A program made the translations under genes and the position numbers. Of a stretch of DNA of 64,000 nt, positions 11,787 through 23,609 are shown in pieces. The notes under the pieces are model-generated. The model searched no databases and had not been told where the DNA came from. It saw only the letters and a program-made list of their open reading frames with translations. The first letter of the stretch is position 1. Each line of letters begins with the position of its first letter. Source of the stretch: Isoetes taiwanensis (Eukaryota > Streptophyta > Lycopodiopsida > Isoetales > Isoetaceae); assembly GCA_021234155.1 (NCBI GenBank), contig JAJEKV010000025.1:19149558-19213557 (forward strand), read 5' to 3'.

Positions 11787-14700
11787 AAGCTATCGCCTCA
11801 GGATACGAAGTGATACCGCTATCCGATGGGCCTCTGTACCTATTTGTACCACATTAGCAACCAACTCCTGAGCAGAGAAAGCCTCTTCTGGCTCAGCTGG
11901 ATACACAACAGGATCTGGATGAGAAGTATCAATCTCTGATGTAATAAGCAAAGAGGGAGAAGATAAAACTGGATGGTTCACACCAAAGATGCGATCTGAA
12001 TCACTCTCCATCACAACTCTTTACGTCAGATAATAAACAAAAAGATAAAAAGCCAAGAAATTGCACAATAAACACGACAAACCTTCTCAACGAACAACCA
12101 TATGATCACCTATGTGGATGGGGATATAATCTACACCAGGCTCCAGGGTAACCGCATCAGAGCTAAAACTAGGATCACTTATATCTCGAAAGTTTATATA
12201 TTCCTCATCACTAGGAATACTATCATCCCAATATCGTCTACGGCCAGGACTATTTCTTTCAACGGGTACAAAGCTTACATGCAACGCAAATAGTATGGTT
12301 CTTATACTAGAAGGCATGCAATTCAACAAGATTCTCCAAGCCGCTCTAATTCTGTGCTCATTAATATGAGCAGTGTGAGAAGGGATTATTTAGGAACTAG
12401 ACAAGGTGAATATTCCAGATCTAATCATCCTGCACAAGGCATATACCAAACTTGCGGTCAACCTTCGATTATTATGATAGTTCACAAAGTGGGCAGCCCT
12501 GTTCAACAGATTTTTATTGTTTAAAACAACAAGATTCTTGGCTTCACCAACGCCCCACCCCCTTTTTTTCCTTTGAGAGTAAGAAATTTTTGATTAATTA
12601 AAAGAGATATCACGACTTTCTTGTGGGCTCCACAATAGGCCGATAGGAAGTATACAATGCTCTTGGTCACCAGATAGAAAGAATTATCATGAGAAATACA
12701 CGCAACCATCAAATTGAAACACTACCCTAAGATCAAGTCCACGCATTTCTATGGCCAAGGTCCTCAACCTCTTCTTCATTTCTCAAGCAAAATGATATGC
12801 TCCTCACTCTTTTAGTTCTTCCAAAGACTAGAGGGCATGGCCTTCTTATGCAAATCGAATGAATACCTAGAAGAATAAGATATGTCACTACAAGTCGCCT
12901 GACTGCTCGAGAACACTTGAAGAGTTGCCTTCTTCTCCTACTAGCAAGCATTTATAGAGATTGATTTCCTCTTCCAAAATACACTCCACTACCAAAAAGC
13001 CCAACCCGCAAGATTTTAAGCAAAAGTAGAACTGTATTAGGCAAGATTGCCAATTGCCTGCCCACTAGCAAGGTACTATAGGCACTTCTCCAAGAGCAAC
13101 CTCCAATACTAGAGCAAGCCGCCACTATACTTATATAATCTGCTTCAACCTCTTCTCCTAATAGAGGTACCATAGACTAGGCTCATGTGAGAAAAGAAGC
13201 TACAAAGTGAACAATATGCTCGGGATATCAGCTCAATAATATCTCCCTCCCCGAACCACACTCTCGAAGATTTGAAGACATTACCATGAAAAACGGTATA
13301 TATGGTGCATCTACAAGTCACGGTGTCTCCCCTTCAGATATCTTGATTTATCATTTGTAATCAATAGATCACCATGCCATCCTCTCTAACTGGGATAGAG
13401 AAGGAGAAAAAACCCCATAGGCAATACCGAGCAAGCAACATATAAGATCCAATAAGCCATTCTATGTCCCCATCTATCATGATAATAATCAAGAAACAAG
13501 ACATGCTGCATGAGTGCGGCATACAACCCACGATGAGTGTTTTCTTGTGGTTCTCCGATGAATGCAACAAGAGATTGAGACTTAAGCCAACACCAAACAA
13601 GAATGAACGTAAGACTACTCTGGTCCATAGAGTCCAGGTGTGATAGGCCAGATATGAAAAAACATGCTCCCATACTGTCTGAGGTTCTAGCATTAGCCGT
13701 AAAATTAGACCAAGATAACTAAAGCATAAGACATTCAGCCACCAAGCATTTTCTGCCTACATTGGAAAACTGATGGGAGAAGCACAAAAGATCACCTCTT
13801 ACTCGATCTCAAAATGATACTTGGAGAAGTTATGGAAGTAGCGGCTAAACTCCATTGCATCCCCTGTTGCAGCAGATTCAGAAGAACGATGAGGCAATCT
13901 CCTTTACAACAGCCATGACTTTGCCTGAGGCAGAAGCACCATGATTGATTGGTTGCTCATCTAGTAGATATTGCAGCAAGAATGGTCATCCAGCAGTCGG
14001 GCGGCTGCTGCACTGCCCTAAAAGTTAGGGCGCAACATTTTCATTCGATAATTTTCCACCTATCAAGTCAGCCCTCCACCTTAAATACATCAATTACATA
14101 TTCACTAATGTTATGGAGATGGCAGACATAATAAACCTTACCAATATCTTTCATACAATAACCAACTATACCCTCAAAACAATGAAGTTTGTTATTCTTT
14201 AAAGCCTTACAAATCAAGACAACACCTGGGGGCTTTGAAGGTCAATCCATATCTTTCTTGATGGCATCATTCATGGCCCTTGGAGTCTTGTAACGAGCTC
14301 TAAGGACGATCTGGCAGTACAAATGACCACAGTAGCACCACGCTTTAGTGCTACTGCTCCAGCCAAACATCTCCTATTACAAAATCCAACCATGGCATCA
14401 TAAAAACTTCTAGGAACATCCTGACCAGACATCCCCAATGTCACAATAACATTGGCAGCTGTCCAATCTTGTCCCTAAGAAGCCCCACCAAAAGAACCTC
14501 CAATCTGCAAAGAGCTCAGAGATGGAGGCACAGGCCCAGCTATTGCCTTACCTCTTCTAGCCTCTTCATAAAGAAAGTCTACCTCAAGCTCAGCCAACAG
14601 AGCAAAGGAACAAGCACAGACTAATTCCAAATTTCGCAGGCAATAGAACAAGAAACATAGGATCTGACACTTGCGAAGTCCAAGAATAGCAACAGATGTG

Positions 14701-15081
14701 AAGGACCGCCATCTACAACAAGATGCCATCCTTTCTTCATGAAAAAAAAAACCCCTAAATGCTTCTGTTTCGTACCCAACATGCCACCATCGGCATTTAC
14801 AGTATTTTTTCATGTGAATGCCATAAAAAACCTTTGACAATCTTATGTAATAAAGATACCCTTTTTAATTTGGGACACATTTTAGCATGTGGCGAGGCAC
14901 CAAGAAGAAATGTTCTACCCTCTTTTGATTTCACCCGAGAACTTTCTCGCGGGTGGTACTCTAGCAGCCAAAGACAAAATTTACGGGGAACATCACAATG
15001 TGCAATGGGAGCAAGACACCGCAAATAAATTATGATCCCCCGAACACCGGACCGATGTGCCCCCGCAACATGGCCCACCAC
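11787..15081 (-). pseudogene. HUH/Rep-like endonuclease gene of a rolling-circle-type transposon, decayed
   Basis: Read on the minus strand, blocks in changing frames form one coherent protein region from 15,081 to about 14,060. First comes a segment with CLWLLEYHPRE and EGRTFLLGASPHAKMCP. Next are WHVGYETEAFRGFFFHEE and FLFYCLRNLELVCACSFALL, then VIVTLGMSGQDVPRSFYDAM. HLYCQ (14,325-14,311) fits an HUH motif with the second His changed to Tyr. TPRAMNDAIKKDM follows, and about 50 codons after HLYCQ comes GYCMKD (14,163-14,146), which fits the catalytic YxxK motif. In-frame stops at two places could be explained by CAG to TAG and TGG to TGA changes. Further minus-strand coding-like pieces lie at 13,673-13,386, 12,329-12,087 and 12,014-11,790. 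The latter two are acidic and Pro/Ser-rich and look like spliced 3' exons. The family assignment (replitron-like or another Y1 HUH transposon) is inference. No element ends were identified. Confidence 0.5.
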
Positions 15082-15154
15082 TAGTGATCACGTAAGAAGA
15101 TGTCGGCTCATAACGCCTGGCTAATGGGAAGGCAAAGAGACTTAGACGGCACGC

Positions 15155-15355
15155 GCGGAGTTGCTCAAGTGGGCAGGACCATGGTTCGAAAATAGGGGAG
15201 TTCCTCCCCCTAAAAATCCACCCACTTGTGTTAAATTCTGTGATGCTAAAATTTTCCTAGAATTTTCCGACTGAAAATAAGAAATTTCCTAAGATAATAC
15301 ACTAAAAATACACTAACATATATTTTTTTCGGTAGAGTCGCAAATACCAAGAGGC
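15155..15355 (+). repeat. tRNA-derived SINE-like head
   Basis: GTTGCTCAAGTGGGCAGG (15,160-15,177) fits an A-box and ATGGTTCGAAA (15,181-15,191) fits a B-box. The order and close spacing fit a pol III promoter from a Leu/Ser-type tRNA. No tRNA fold or anticodon arm is intact. It ends just before the LINE at 15,364. Confidence 0.5.
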
Positions 15356-15363
15356 ATTTTTAA

Positions 15364-17345
15364 TTGGTTAGAGACATTGCTATTTTCGAAGCCCCCAGGC
15401 AGACAACCCATGGTGCCCGGCCCCGCCGCACTGCTTCAACAGTATTTACAAGAAGGGTTTTCCCTGGCCATGGACCACAAAGGGGTTGTTCCGATCTACA
15501 AGGCGAGGGACCCACACCGCCCGACCAATTACCGAACCATCATGGTCGCTCATGTTTGCCAAGGCGATGCGCGGGCATTCTCGAACAGCCAAAACCCGGG
15601 GATGGGGAGGCCCGGCAAGTCGGGGCACTTACCCGGCAAAGCTTATGGCCTGGACATTCGACCATTGATCACATCTTCACACTTTCGGGGCCCCGTGGGG
15701 GGGGCCGAACCGTCGGGGAGGACCTTTTTTTGCTGTTTTGTGGACTTTGCAAAAGCTTTTCGACCGCGATTACCGGGAAAAGTTGTGGGCTCAGATTGCA
15801 CCATCCGGGGCTCCTATGGATCTCTTAGAACGGTGTCAGGCCGTGACTATGCGGAGAGTCCGACATGCCGCATGCAACCGGAAGGGGATGATCATTTGCC
15901 ATTTCCATTGGAGTTAGGCAAGGTTGTCCTCTCTCACCCACACTCTTTGGACTCTACATTGACCGGTTGGAAGCCCGGCTTTGCCGCCAATGGGAGGGGC
16001 GGTATCTGACTCTTGCACGAGGTCATCCGGCTGACTCATCTATGCAGATGATGTGGACCTCTTGGCCCATACACCCGGAGGGGCATGCGGGCACGCTTTA
16101 GATGCCCCGGACACATTCCGCGCGGCGACCGGACATGCGTGTCAACCCGGCCAAGACTAAGGTGGTCCTCATATCCTCCTCACGTCATCCGGCACCTCCA
16201 GACTCACTTATCGTAAGGATGGTAGAGGTCACATCCAACTACAAGTACACAGGGTGGAATTTCCGTCCCTCAATGTATTGGGATGCATCAATTCGCCTTG
16301 GTGACCGCTTGAGTTGGAAGGCGTCAGATGCAATGCAAAACAATAGTCACAGGCGTAGCCGATGATTGGGGCCACCAACACATTTGTTCCGCACCTTTGG
16401 TGGAGCCAGCTTCAGAGTGGGGTCGAGGTGTGGGGCCCAAAGGTGTCTTTGGCGACTTGGAATCGACTTAGAGCGAGTCCGAAGGCATTTTTGACGGGCA
16501 CTTGGGGGTCAAGCCCTCGCCCCATATCGGATCTTGTTGCAGAGACGGATTTTATGCCCCCGCAGACATGCGACCCTCGATAGACACATTGTTTATTTCC
16601 GGAAGGTGGCGGCGATGGTTTCCATTTGGCTTTTACGTGGGCGATGAGCCCATAATTTTTTCGTGGGCTTGTTGGAGGGACAAGAGAGCCCAAAGTGGTC
16701 CGCGTGAAGAACGTGGTCGCTTACATAGGTGCGCCTTCGTGCAACTACGACGCCCGGCCGTTATAGGCCTCATGAGACTCTTGTTTCGGGAAGCCTTCGG
16801 GACCACTATGCTCTTAACAGTAAAGATGACACACTACAAACGACACATAAACCCCACCTACGTTCGAGGCCCACGGCTCCTACTGCAAAATTCAACCGCT
16901 TGCCCGCCATGAAGAAGCGAAGGATCATCGCGTCCATTGAACGAGGCCCACCATCTCGGCCAGAGATCGGCCTGGGTTGAGAGCCCGCCGGGGACCTCTT
17001 TTGTTAGTGTTGCTCATCGGGGTTGTTGAGGATGAAAGCCATGCCTATAGTCGATTCTTCGCTACATTCTCTTTGAGTGCGACTGTCGGGTACCTCAAGG
17101 AGCTACTCAAGACGCCGGCCGGGCCGATCCCTTGGCTCCTACCTCCGGAGGTTTTGGATCTCATGACTCACCTCTCGCCCCGGTACCTACGAGGCCTTTG
17201 GGAATTCATGTGTATATGTATATTTGTATTACAAAACCCGCCAGTTGTTTTGTCGCCACGATTGGGGTTTTTTAATCCGGGTAGCAACGGGCTTGCCGCA
17301 CCGGTGTAATTTGGGTCCCATAGGCCGATTAGCCTCCGCGGACGA
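15364..17345 (+). pseudogene. frameshifted LINE reverse transcriptase
   Basis: The plus strand carries a non-LTR RT spread over all three frames. Fingers: KGVVPIYKARDPHRPTNYRT (about 15,480-15,540), then GHSTIDHIFTL (about 15,651-15,685). Palm: CCFVDFAKAF (about 15,731-15,762), then the catalytic YADDVDLLAHTP (about 16,040-16,075). Downstream: MRVNPAKTKVVLISSSRHP (16,135-16,190) and SNYKYTGWNFRPSMYWDASI (about 16,236-16,295). The frame changes many times, often at GC-rich spots where CAG or CTG would restore it. The 3' terminus GGGTCCCATAGGCC...GACGATAAAA at about 17,312-17,350 closely matches the end of another repeat near 57,110-57,150. The upstream endonuclease domain is absent. Confidence 0.8.
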
Positions 17346-17349
17346 TAAA

Positions 17350-17858
17350 ACAACGTTCCTTTCTTCAAATGTATAAAGATGTGGAGATTTTGGCTGTGTC
17401 GATTTTGGCAGATGAATCGAACAGAGATATTTTGTTCTGAGATTTTCATTAAATCGATTGTTAGCCTGTCTTGGAATTTGCTGGATAAAATTCGAAATCC
17501 AACATCCTACAAAAGGGAAAGCTTAGCGTCCTTAAAATCTGGTAGAATGCTTTTATCTATGTCGGATGCATCAGAAGAGGACCCACGTCCTGTTGTAAGG
17601 ATATTCCCACTGGATTAGCCAGAAACGATGATATCTAACTCAATTTCCCCGAGAAAAGACAGTTTGCTCCTGAAGAAATTTCTCTATAGGAAATTGCAGA
17701 GGCTTCCTTGGGACGACCTGAGCTTCAAATAAATATTGATTCAAGCTTCTTAAATGTCACAACCAGTTCGTTCTTATTCAAAGCACGATTCCTAACATGT
17801 CTTGCTAAACGGCAAGACACTATAAGCTTCTGAAATGTAGATTAACTGGAAGAACGTA
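17350..17858. other. non-coding stretch
   Basis: No coding frame with family features and no clear repeat is visible. It ends at the strong hairpin at 17,860. Confidence 0.45.
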
Positions 17859-17859
17859 T

Positions 17860-17948
17860 AAGGGTAGCGCAACTGGGACTGGATTCCCGGTTTGGCAATG
17901 ACCGGCGCGCTGCCAAACCGGGAATCCAGTCCCAATTGCGCTACCCTT
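17860..17948. repeat. near-perfect 38-bp inverted repeat (hairpin)
   Basis: The left arm (17,860-17,897, starting AAGGGTAGCGC and ending GGTTTGGCA) pairs with the right arm (17,911-17,948) over 38 positions with a single mismatch. The loop is the GC-rich 13 bp at 17,898-17,910. A transcript would fold into a very stable hairpin. It could be a fold-back MITE, two abutting transposon termini or a young small-RNA precursor; the sequence alone cannot decide. No target duplication is obvious next to the arms. Confidence 0.85.
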
Positions 17949-18547
17949 ACAAGATCCGGTTTTTCTGATCACAATTTGCTATGATTTCTTACCTGTGTAG
18001 CCGGTGGTGAAGAGTGAAGAATGGAAATAGCATTTCTTGAAAATCGGCAGGGGGAATGCACCACCGGAAATAGCAGCGACCCAACTGTGATATTGTACTA
18101 CAAAAGAAGATTCTTGAACTCCGGTGGACCAATTTGGCGGTTCTGCAGATTCTTGAACTCCGGTGGACCAATTTGGCGGTCGCTGCAGAATTTGAATCAC
18201 GATGATGTGGCGAAGAGCTGCACATGTTTTTCTTTTTTCGCATGGCCACCTCACATCTTTTGGGCTGCCACATGGTTTTTTCTGCATGCCCACGTCACAT
18301 TTGTTGTGCGCCATGTTGAAGATATGAAAATTCGTTAATAAGTCAGAGGGTTGGGCTAAGGTTAGGTATAGGCATCATTTCTATGCCAATTTAATGCATA
18401 GTGTTTACTTATAAGTTAAAATTCATCTGCCATATACGTCATCTCTCGTAATCTCTTGGAAAAATACACATTTTCGTTAACCATCTGATTGCAAGAATGC
18501 AGCTTATTCCTTTCCCTCTCAAAAAAAACAAAGTTGGGAGCATTGCA
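17949..18547. other. 3' flank of SET gene with a short tandem repeat
   Basis: A ~41-bp unit built on 'gattcttgaactccggtgga' followed by CCAATTTGGCGG occurs twice in tandem (18,109-18,142 and 18,150-18,182). The rest appears non-coding. The part nearest 18,547 is the likely 3' untranslated region of the minus-strand SET gene. Confidence 0.55.
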
Positions 18548-20334
18548 TCAAAGCAGGCTCTCTTTCTCCAGAGCCTTGAGTTTTGATTTGATATTGTTCA
18601 TAACACTCACCAACAATTGCTTTTTGGTAAGGCGAAATAGGACCACCAATCTGTTGTGTGATGATAACTCTTGATTAGACAGGGCATTTTCATCTTCCGC
18701 AATTGTAGTTTTGAAATGACTCAAAACTATTGCAGCCAATGCAGACAAGGTCTTCAGAACCTTTCGCTCATTATCAGCACCCAAAGGTGCAGACGCTCCC
18801 CAAGATTTTAATGTGTTCATGTCCTGATGTAAATCAGTTGCACTCTCTGTGTAAAGAATTCTTAAAGCTGCCAAAAGACGCCCGTCAACTTGATCTGAAC
18901 CTAACGTCACCTGATAGTTGATTATTTAAACAAATATAACAAATGTTAAAAAGAAAATTGCAAATTCTAGGAAACCGACCATTGCAATTTCTGACCTTTA
19001 GCGCTTCTCCAGTGCCAAGCAGATTCAGCTGTTTTAACGCCTCTTGCTGCCATGGAGCTGGTGCAGTAAAGGATACTGAATCAGAATGCTGCAATCCTGC
19101 AACTAACCGTGCATTGTCTAGCAACCATCCATCATATCTCAGCTCGATGCGGTCATGAGGATTGTTTGGTATTACAAAACCATAATCCAAAAGAAGAAAG
19201 TCATTGCTAAGTGGCCCATAGTCCAGATGGATAGCTTCCCCAACATTCAATTCCTTTTTGGTAATGACCTTGTATGATGATGACGGTCAGTAAACCTAAA
19301 AACAAAAAGAATATGTGGACCTTACTATTCTATAAGTTACAGCCTTGCTTCATACCTTCAGAAACATGTCATCTTTTGCCCCCATATTGTCATTGACAAT
19401 ACATGCATTTGGTAGAAAACTATGGTTGCACATATCAATCAATGGCAGCATCATGGCTGATCCCAAACTGTTTGGACCACCTGTTCTAAAAGCCCTGCTA
19501 GACACTGCGGCCATGGCCCAACCCAATGCACCGGCATCAACTGATTGCCCACCAAAAGGATGTTTCTCATTTGGTAAACTTTTAATGTTTTCTGACATTT
19601 CTGTTGCAAATTGCAGCAAAAACCTGCATCTCTTCTTCACCTGTATTGCATAAAAAATTAGGTAATTGAACATTATTTACTTAAGTTACTGCTATAGGCA
19701 TACCTGGTGTATGATGGGAACATATTCTAAACCTTGTATCTCAGGACCAGAGAAAAAAATTGGAAGATCAAAAGACTGTGGAAGCATGCTAATGTAAGGC
19801 CACCAAAAAGAGCCAGTCTTTGCTCTCTCCATTAAGAGCTTCAATCCAAGCCTTAAAGACCATAGTTCCTCTGGCACACTCTGGCCCTAAAACATAATTA
19901 ATATTTTTTCTCTTGCAATATTAACTCTGGCATCTAAAGTTTACTAAACATCAAAACCACTTTTTTCCCGAAAATGGCATTGACAAAATACGAACAGAGA
20001 TTAATTTTAGATTACCAGGGATGAGCTGCGCTAATTCAAAAAGGACATGCTCAGCTCCACTTGATGGCCGTGGCATAGGAAGCGGGATATGGCGAGGCAG
20101 TGCAACGATGGTAGAACCAGAAGATAGTGGCTGCGTTGCAGTAAGGCCAAGACCAGCTCCAGGAGCATTTTCATTAGCTATATGAACACCACTCCATACA
20201 AATCCACCTTGCTCTTGCACCCACTTCCTCATATCCGAAGAAGCGGATACCGGTACACTGTTGGGCGCAGAAGTAGAGAAATGAGGTCGCGACCATGGCT
20301 GGACAGCTCGAGCTCTGAGACGCCCAAGCGCCAT
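18548..20334 (-). CDS. SET-domain protein N-lysine methyltransferase (Rubisco LSMT-like), plastid/mitochondrial
   Basis: Five exons give a 468-residue protein with no stops: 20,334-20,016, 19,870-19,704, 19,640-19,356, 19,268-18,996 and 18,910-18,548. All introns are GT-AG and short (~62-145 bp). I chose acceptors at CCAG|AGGAAC and ACAAG|GTC because they restore phase and give the family sequence ...LIPEELW and LKVITKKEL. The first ATG is at 20,334; upstream in-frame codons are not Met. Residues 1-34 are Arg/Ser/Ala-rich without acids until Asp34, as in an organelle transit peptide. GAGLGL (59-64) is the cofactor-loop motif, LPLIDMCNHSF (about 227-237) the SET N-H-S motif, and LDYG plus NDFLLLDYGF (272-288) hold the catalytic Tyr. 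Residues ~310-468 match a Rubis-subs-bind domain. The closest family I know is the Arabidopsis At5g14260 type. The methylated substrate is unknown. Confidence 0.92.
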
Positions 20335-21320
20335 ATCCAAAAATGCTCCACCCTTGCAGATTATATATCCCTAGCCTATATGTTTCGGAGAAATTTCTAA
20401 CAATTCTCCAAGTATTTCTCTAGTCTTTTAAACACACAAGAAATTTAAAATTAAATGCTCCTCTACTCTTGCATATTTTGAAAAATGCCCCATATTTTTT
20501 TCTTACAATGCTTCAATTTTCTCATTATGCTATTCAAGAAAATGGCGGGCCCTGCATATCATTTTGTATGGTTTTGGCAAGTATAAATATGCCAAAAACG
20601 TATTATGACAGTTAGAAATGTGGTTTTGGGGTTCGCATGCTTGAAGGGTTTTTCTAGTGTTGATTTCTTTGGCTTCTGTCAATTTCTTTACTGCTTGCAG
20701 GTGATGCCTTATTAGGGTAGGTTCGTGCTACACTTTAACTCATTAAACCTGAAGAGAAATAGAAATGATGTCATAGGCATTTTCTTTCGCGTAACGAAAA
20801 GTTGCTTCATAGACCTGGGCAACAAAACATTGGCCACGCATGATAGGGGTCATATAAGTATGTTGCAAATCCATGATATGGCTTGCTGCGAGGGTAAAAA
20901 TTTCATCTCATATTGCAGATATGAAAGGCCATATGCGGTCTCGAAACGCTCGTGGTGGAATCATACACGACTTTTCTACTGAGCTTACATTTGGAGCTCC
21001 TGGCTGAAGCGCTCTCTATAACTTCACATTGCCCCTAGTTTACTTGAAGATAGGTGCGAGTTTACGAGGAACATAATAGTCGAGATGTTGGGATTAGCAC
21101 GGCATAATGTACCAAGATGGCTAAATGAAGATGTGGTATTGTAAAAACCACTTGCATTACATTCTGCCTCCTAGTCTAATCGTGTGTTGACACGTGGCAG
21201 TGATTCTTTTGAGGAATGTTTAGCAGATTTTGCATTCAATATTTTTAGACATTTACCAAACATTCTACACATTTACTCAACATTTAACCCACAGATTGTA
21301 ATGTTGATTGATTTTCATGT
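20335..21320. other. 5' flank of the SET gene
   Basis: This holds the presumed promoter of the minus-strand SET gene. I cannot assign a TATA box with confidence. The open frames on either strand have no family features. Confidence 0.4.
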
Positions 21321-21321
21321 A

Positions 21322-21430
21322 ACAAAAATGTCACTTTAGGTAACATTATCATATGCCAACACTACCTCCGCGCCTCCCCGCATCGGCAGTGTTTCCACAT
21401 GAGAATGTCACCTAAAGTGGCATTCTTGTA
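21322..21430. repeat. imperfect inverted repeat, ~45-bp arms
   Basis: The left arm (21,322-21,366, with AATGTCACTTTAGGT) pairs with the right arm (21,385-21,430, with ACCTAAAGTGGCATT), with about seven mismatches and a GC-rich ~18-nt loop. Bulges and mismatches spread along the arms resemble a small fold-back MITE or a microRNA-like precursor. Confidence 0.6.
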
Positions 21431-22297
21431 TACGAATAATTTTGGCGAGGTTCAAATACTCATGCTTCATTTATTTTGTTTCCCATAATCACTTGCTCGT
21501 CTAACAGGTTGTAATTTGAGAGACATTGCAGACTTCATTTCTATGTGCTGCAGAAAGTTTAGCAGGTTATGCATGCGTGCTTGTGGTAAGAAGAAATGTC
21601 AATTCAAGTTGCTTTTATTCTATTTCTTATAGGCTGTGAATGCTAACATGCCTACAAGTTCTTCTCAGTGAAATAAAATTCCTATTCTCTACTTGCACGC
21701 AAGCCAGGTTCAGTGACATTTATGCAAATTGGCATTGCAGTTAGATGATTGCTCCATGTTTTTCTTCGTTAGTTTATCCATGCAAAGCACTTGCAGGAAG
21801 TTTTCTACCCGTTTACAATGAGGGCACGTAAATGTTCTTTCTTATTGCACTGTTAGAATTCACATCCATGGAAAGCACTCGCAACAAGTTTTCTGCATAT
21901 TTCCAGGGAGGCCATGAAGTGCTTTCTTGTTGCATTGTTGGAAATTCACATCTATGGAAAGTACTCGTAGCAAGTTTTCTGCTTGTTTGCAGGAGGCCGT
22001 GTCAAAGTGCTTTCTTGTTGCACTGATGAAATTATCACATATTGTGTGTTCATATTCTTCAATTCCATTAAAGCCCATTACATGAGTATTTATTCAATGA
22101 ATTAAATTTTGTTGATGCAAAGTTGTTGGAGTTCATGTACACTATAGCACAAGTTTCTTTGTGATATGCATTTCAATCTTATCTTCTTTGACTGACTACA
22201 TCTTTGACTTCCATATCATGGCCACCAAATTATAGGGTCGCATGGAAATGGAAGTTTGACCATCTGGACCAAAGGTCAAGATTAAATGGCAATATAG
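21431..22297. repeat. three ~88-bp tandem units in non-coding DNA
   Basis: Units starting at about 21,777, 21,866 and 21,951 share TCCATGGAAAGCACTCG, 'caagttttctgc' and 'gctttcttgttgcactg'. They differ by scattered substitutions. The flanking DNA shows nothing else. Confidence 0.65.
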
Positions 22298-22340
22298 GAT
22301 AGACGAGTATTTGTGATGGCTTGGCAGATACTCGTCTATC
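22298..22340. repeat. short perfect hairpin
   Basis: GATAGACGAGTAT (22,298-22,310) is exactly complementary to 22,328-22,340, with a 17-nt spacer. Confidence 0.7.
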
Positions 22341-23480
22341 ATAGTCTTTTAAACTCTGTCATATGCCTTAGCAAATTTTTACAAAATGCCTTTGTATTTT
22401 TGCATATTTGTTAAAATGCCCTGTATTTTTGGTATAATGCCCTTAATTTTGAGAATGTCTCCAACTTTGAGACAACGAAATTTTTTATAAAACAATGGCA
22501 TATGTTTTTGGGCATAGGTAAGCTCATGTTCAAATTGATACTAGTGTGCTGCTAGAAAGGTGGTCCTATGGATTGGAGCTTAGGTGTTCGGTTTCCAAAT
22601 TTGTGAACTAGAAGAGAGAAGGATTTGATAAAATTATATATATTCAAACAACAAGAATTTCAACAAGAGTATTCGTCATGCCCCTTAGTTGAGAACATAT
22701 CTTGGCCTATTTGAACTAGGTATCTTTGAAAATTCTTCCAGCCGACACATACAATAGAATTTCAAACAATATAGCTTTTTTTGTGTCCCCAAGAATCCCT
22801 TGGATAAGAAAGTTAAGGCTGGCAAAGGTTCTGTCCACAAGAGCAATTACTCATCCAACTATGCAACATGCAAAATTAGAAACATGGAAGTATAAAAATA
22901 TAATGGATATATGCCACTTTATTCTCTTATGTTGGACTTCACTTTCTAACTATTTTTTTGGTTCACAATGTGTGAACAGTAAGCTAAGATACTTCAAGCT
23001 AATTGACTCAAATCTCATGATCATGTACCAACTAATCTCACAAAAAAATACATATATCTAAACTTATATAATGTAGCTTCATTTTCGGATTTTGCATTGT
23101 AATAATAATGTCCAAAAAATAATAGTTGGCACATGTTAGATGCTGGCCATTTTGGAATCCGGACACAAATTCCAAAAAGTGGAAAAGGAAAAAGAAACAT
23201 GAAACTGACGCATCAGATGATTGCCTAGTGGTAGTGTTTTGAGACTTAGTGGTATAACTATTCCAAATTGTATTTGCAATTGTTGAAGTGATACAACTTG
23301 CAGGATATGTAAAGAGGGGTTTAATATCATGGTGTCAACATGCAAGAGCTAGAAGTAAACAATGATCTACAATGTAGAATGCTTTATTTATAACCAGCTT
23401 AGTAGGTGGCCTAAAGCATGGACAGGGGATTTGAGATCATATCGAATTCTCTTGTTTGATCCATTTTTTCCACTGATCGT
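22341..23480. other. non-coding stretch
   Basis: No gene could be supported. A tRNA A-box-like TTGCCTAGTGGTAG lies at about 23,220-23,233, but no B-box follows at the right spacing. Confidence 0.4.
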
Positions 23481-23481
23481 T

Positions 23482-23607
23482 GGTTAAATAAATACCAACA
23501 ATATAAGGAGTCTAAGCACATCGCTTTGTTGTTTTATATTTTTGGTTAAATAAATACCAACAGTATAAGGAGCCTAAGCACATCGGTTTGTTGTTTTATG
23601 TTTTTAG
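23482..23607. repeat. two ~62-bp tandem copies
   Basis: The unit begins 'ggttaaataaataccaacaa' and contains 'taagcacatcg' and 'tttgttgttttat'. It occurs twice, with a few substitutions. Confidence 0.75.
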
Positions 23608-23609
23608 AC

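Noticed and set aside
13361-13693. 110-codon minus-strand frame as a separate gene
   Set aside because: It overlaps a better-looking frame in the same region of the HUH-like relic; hydrophobic composition with no motif.
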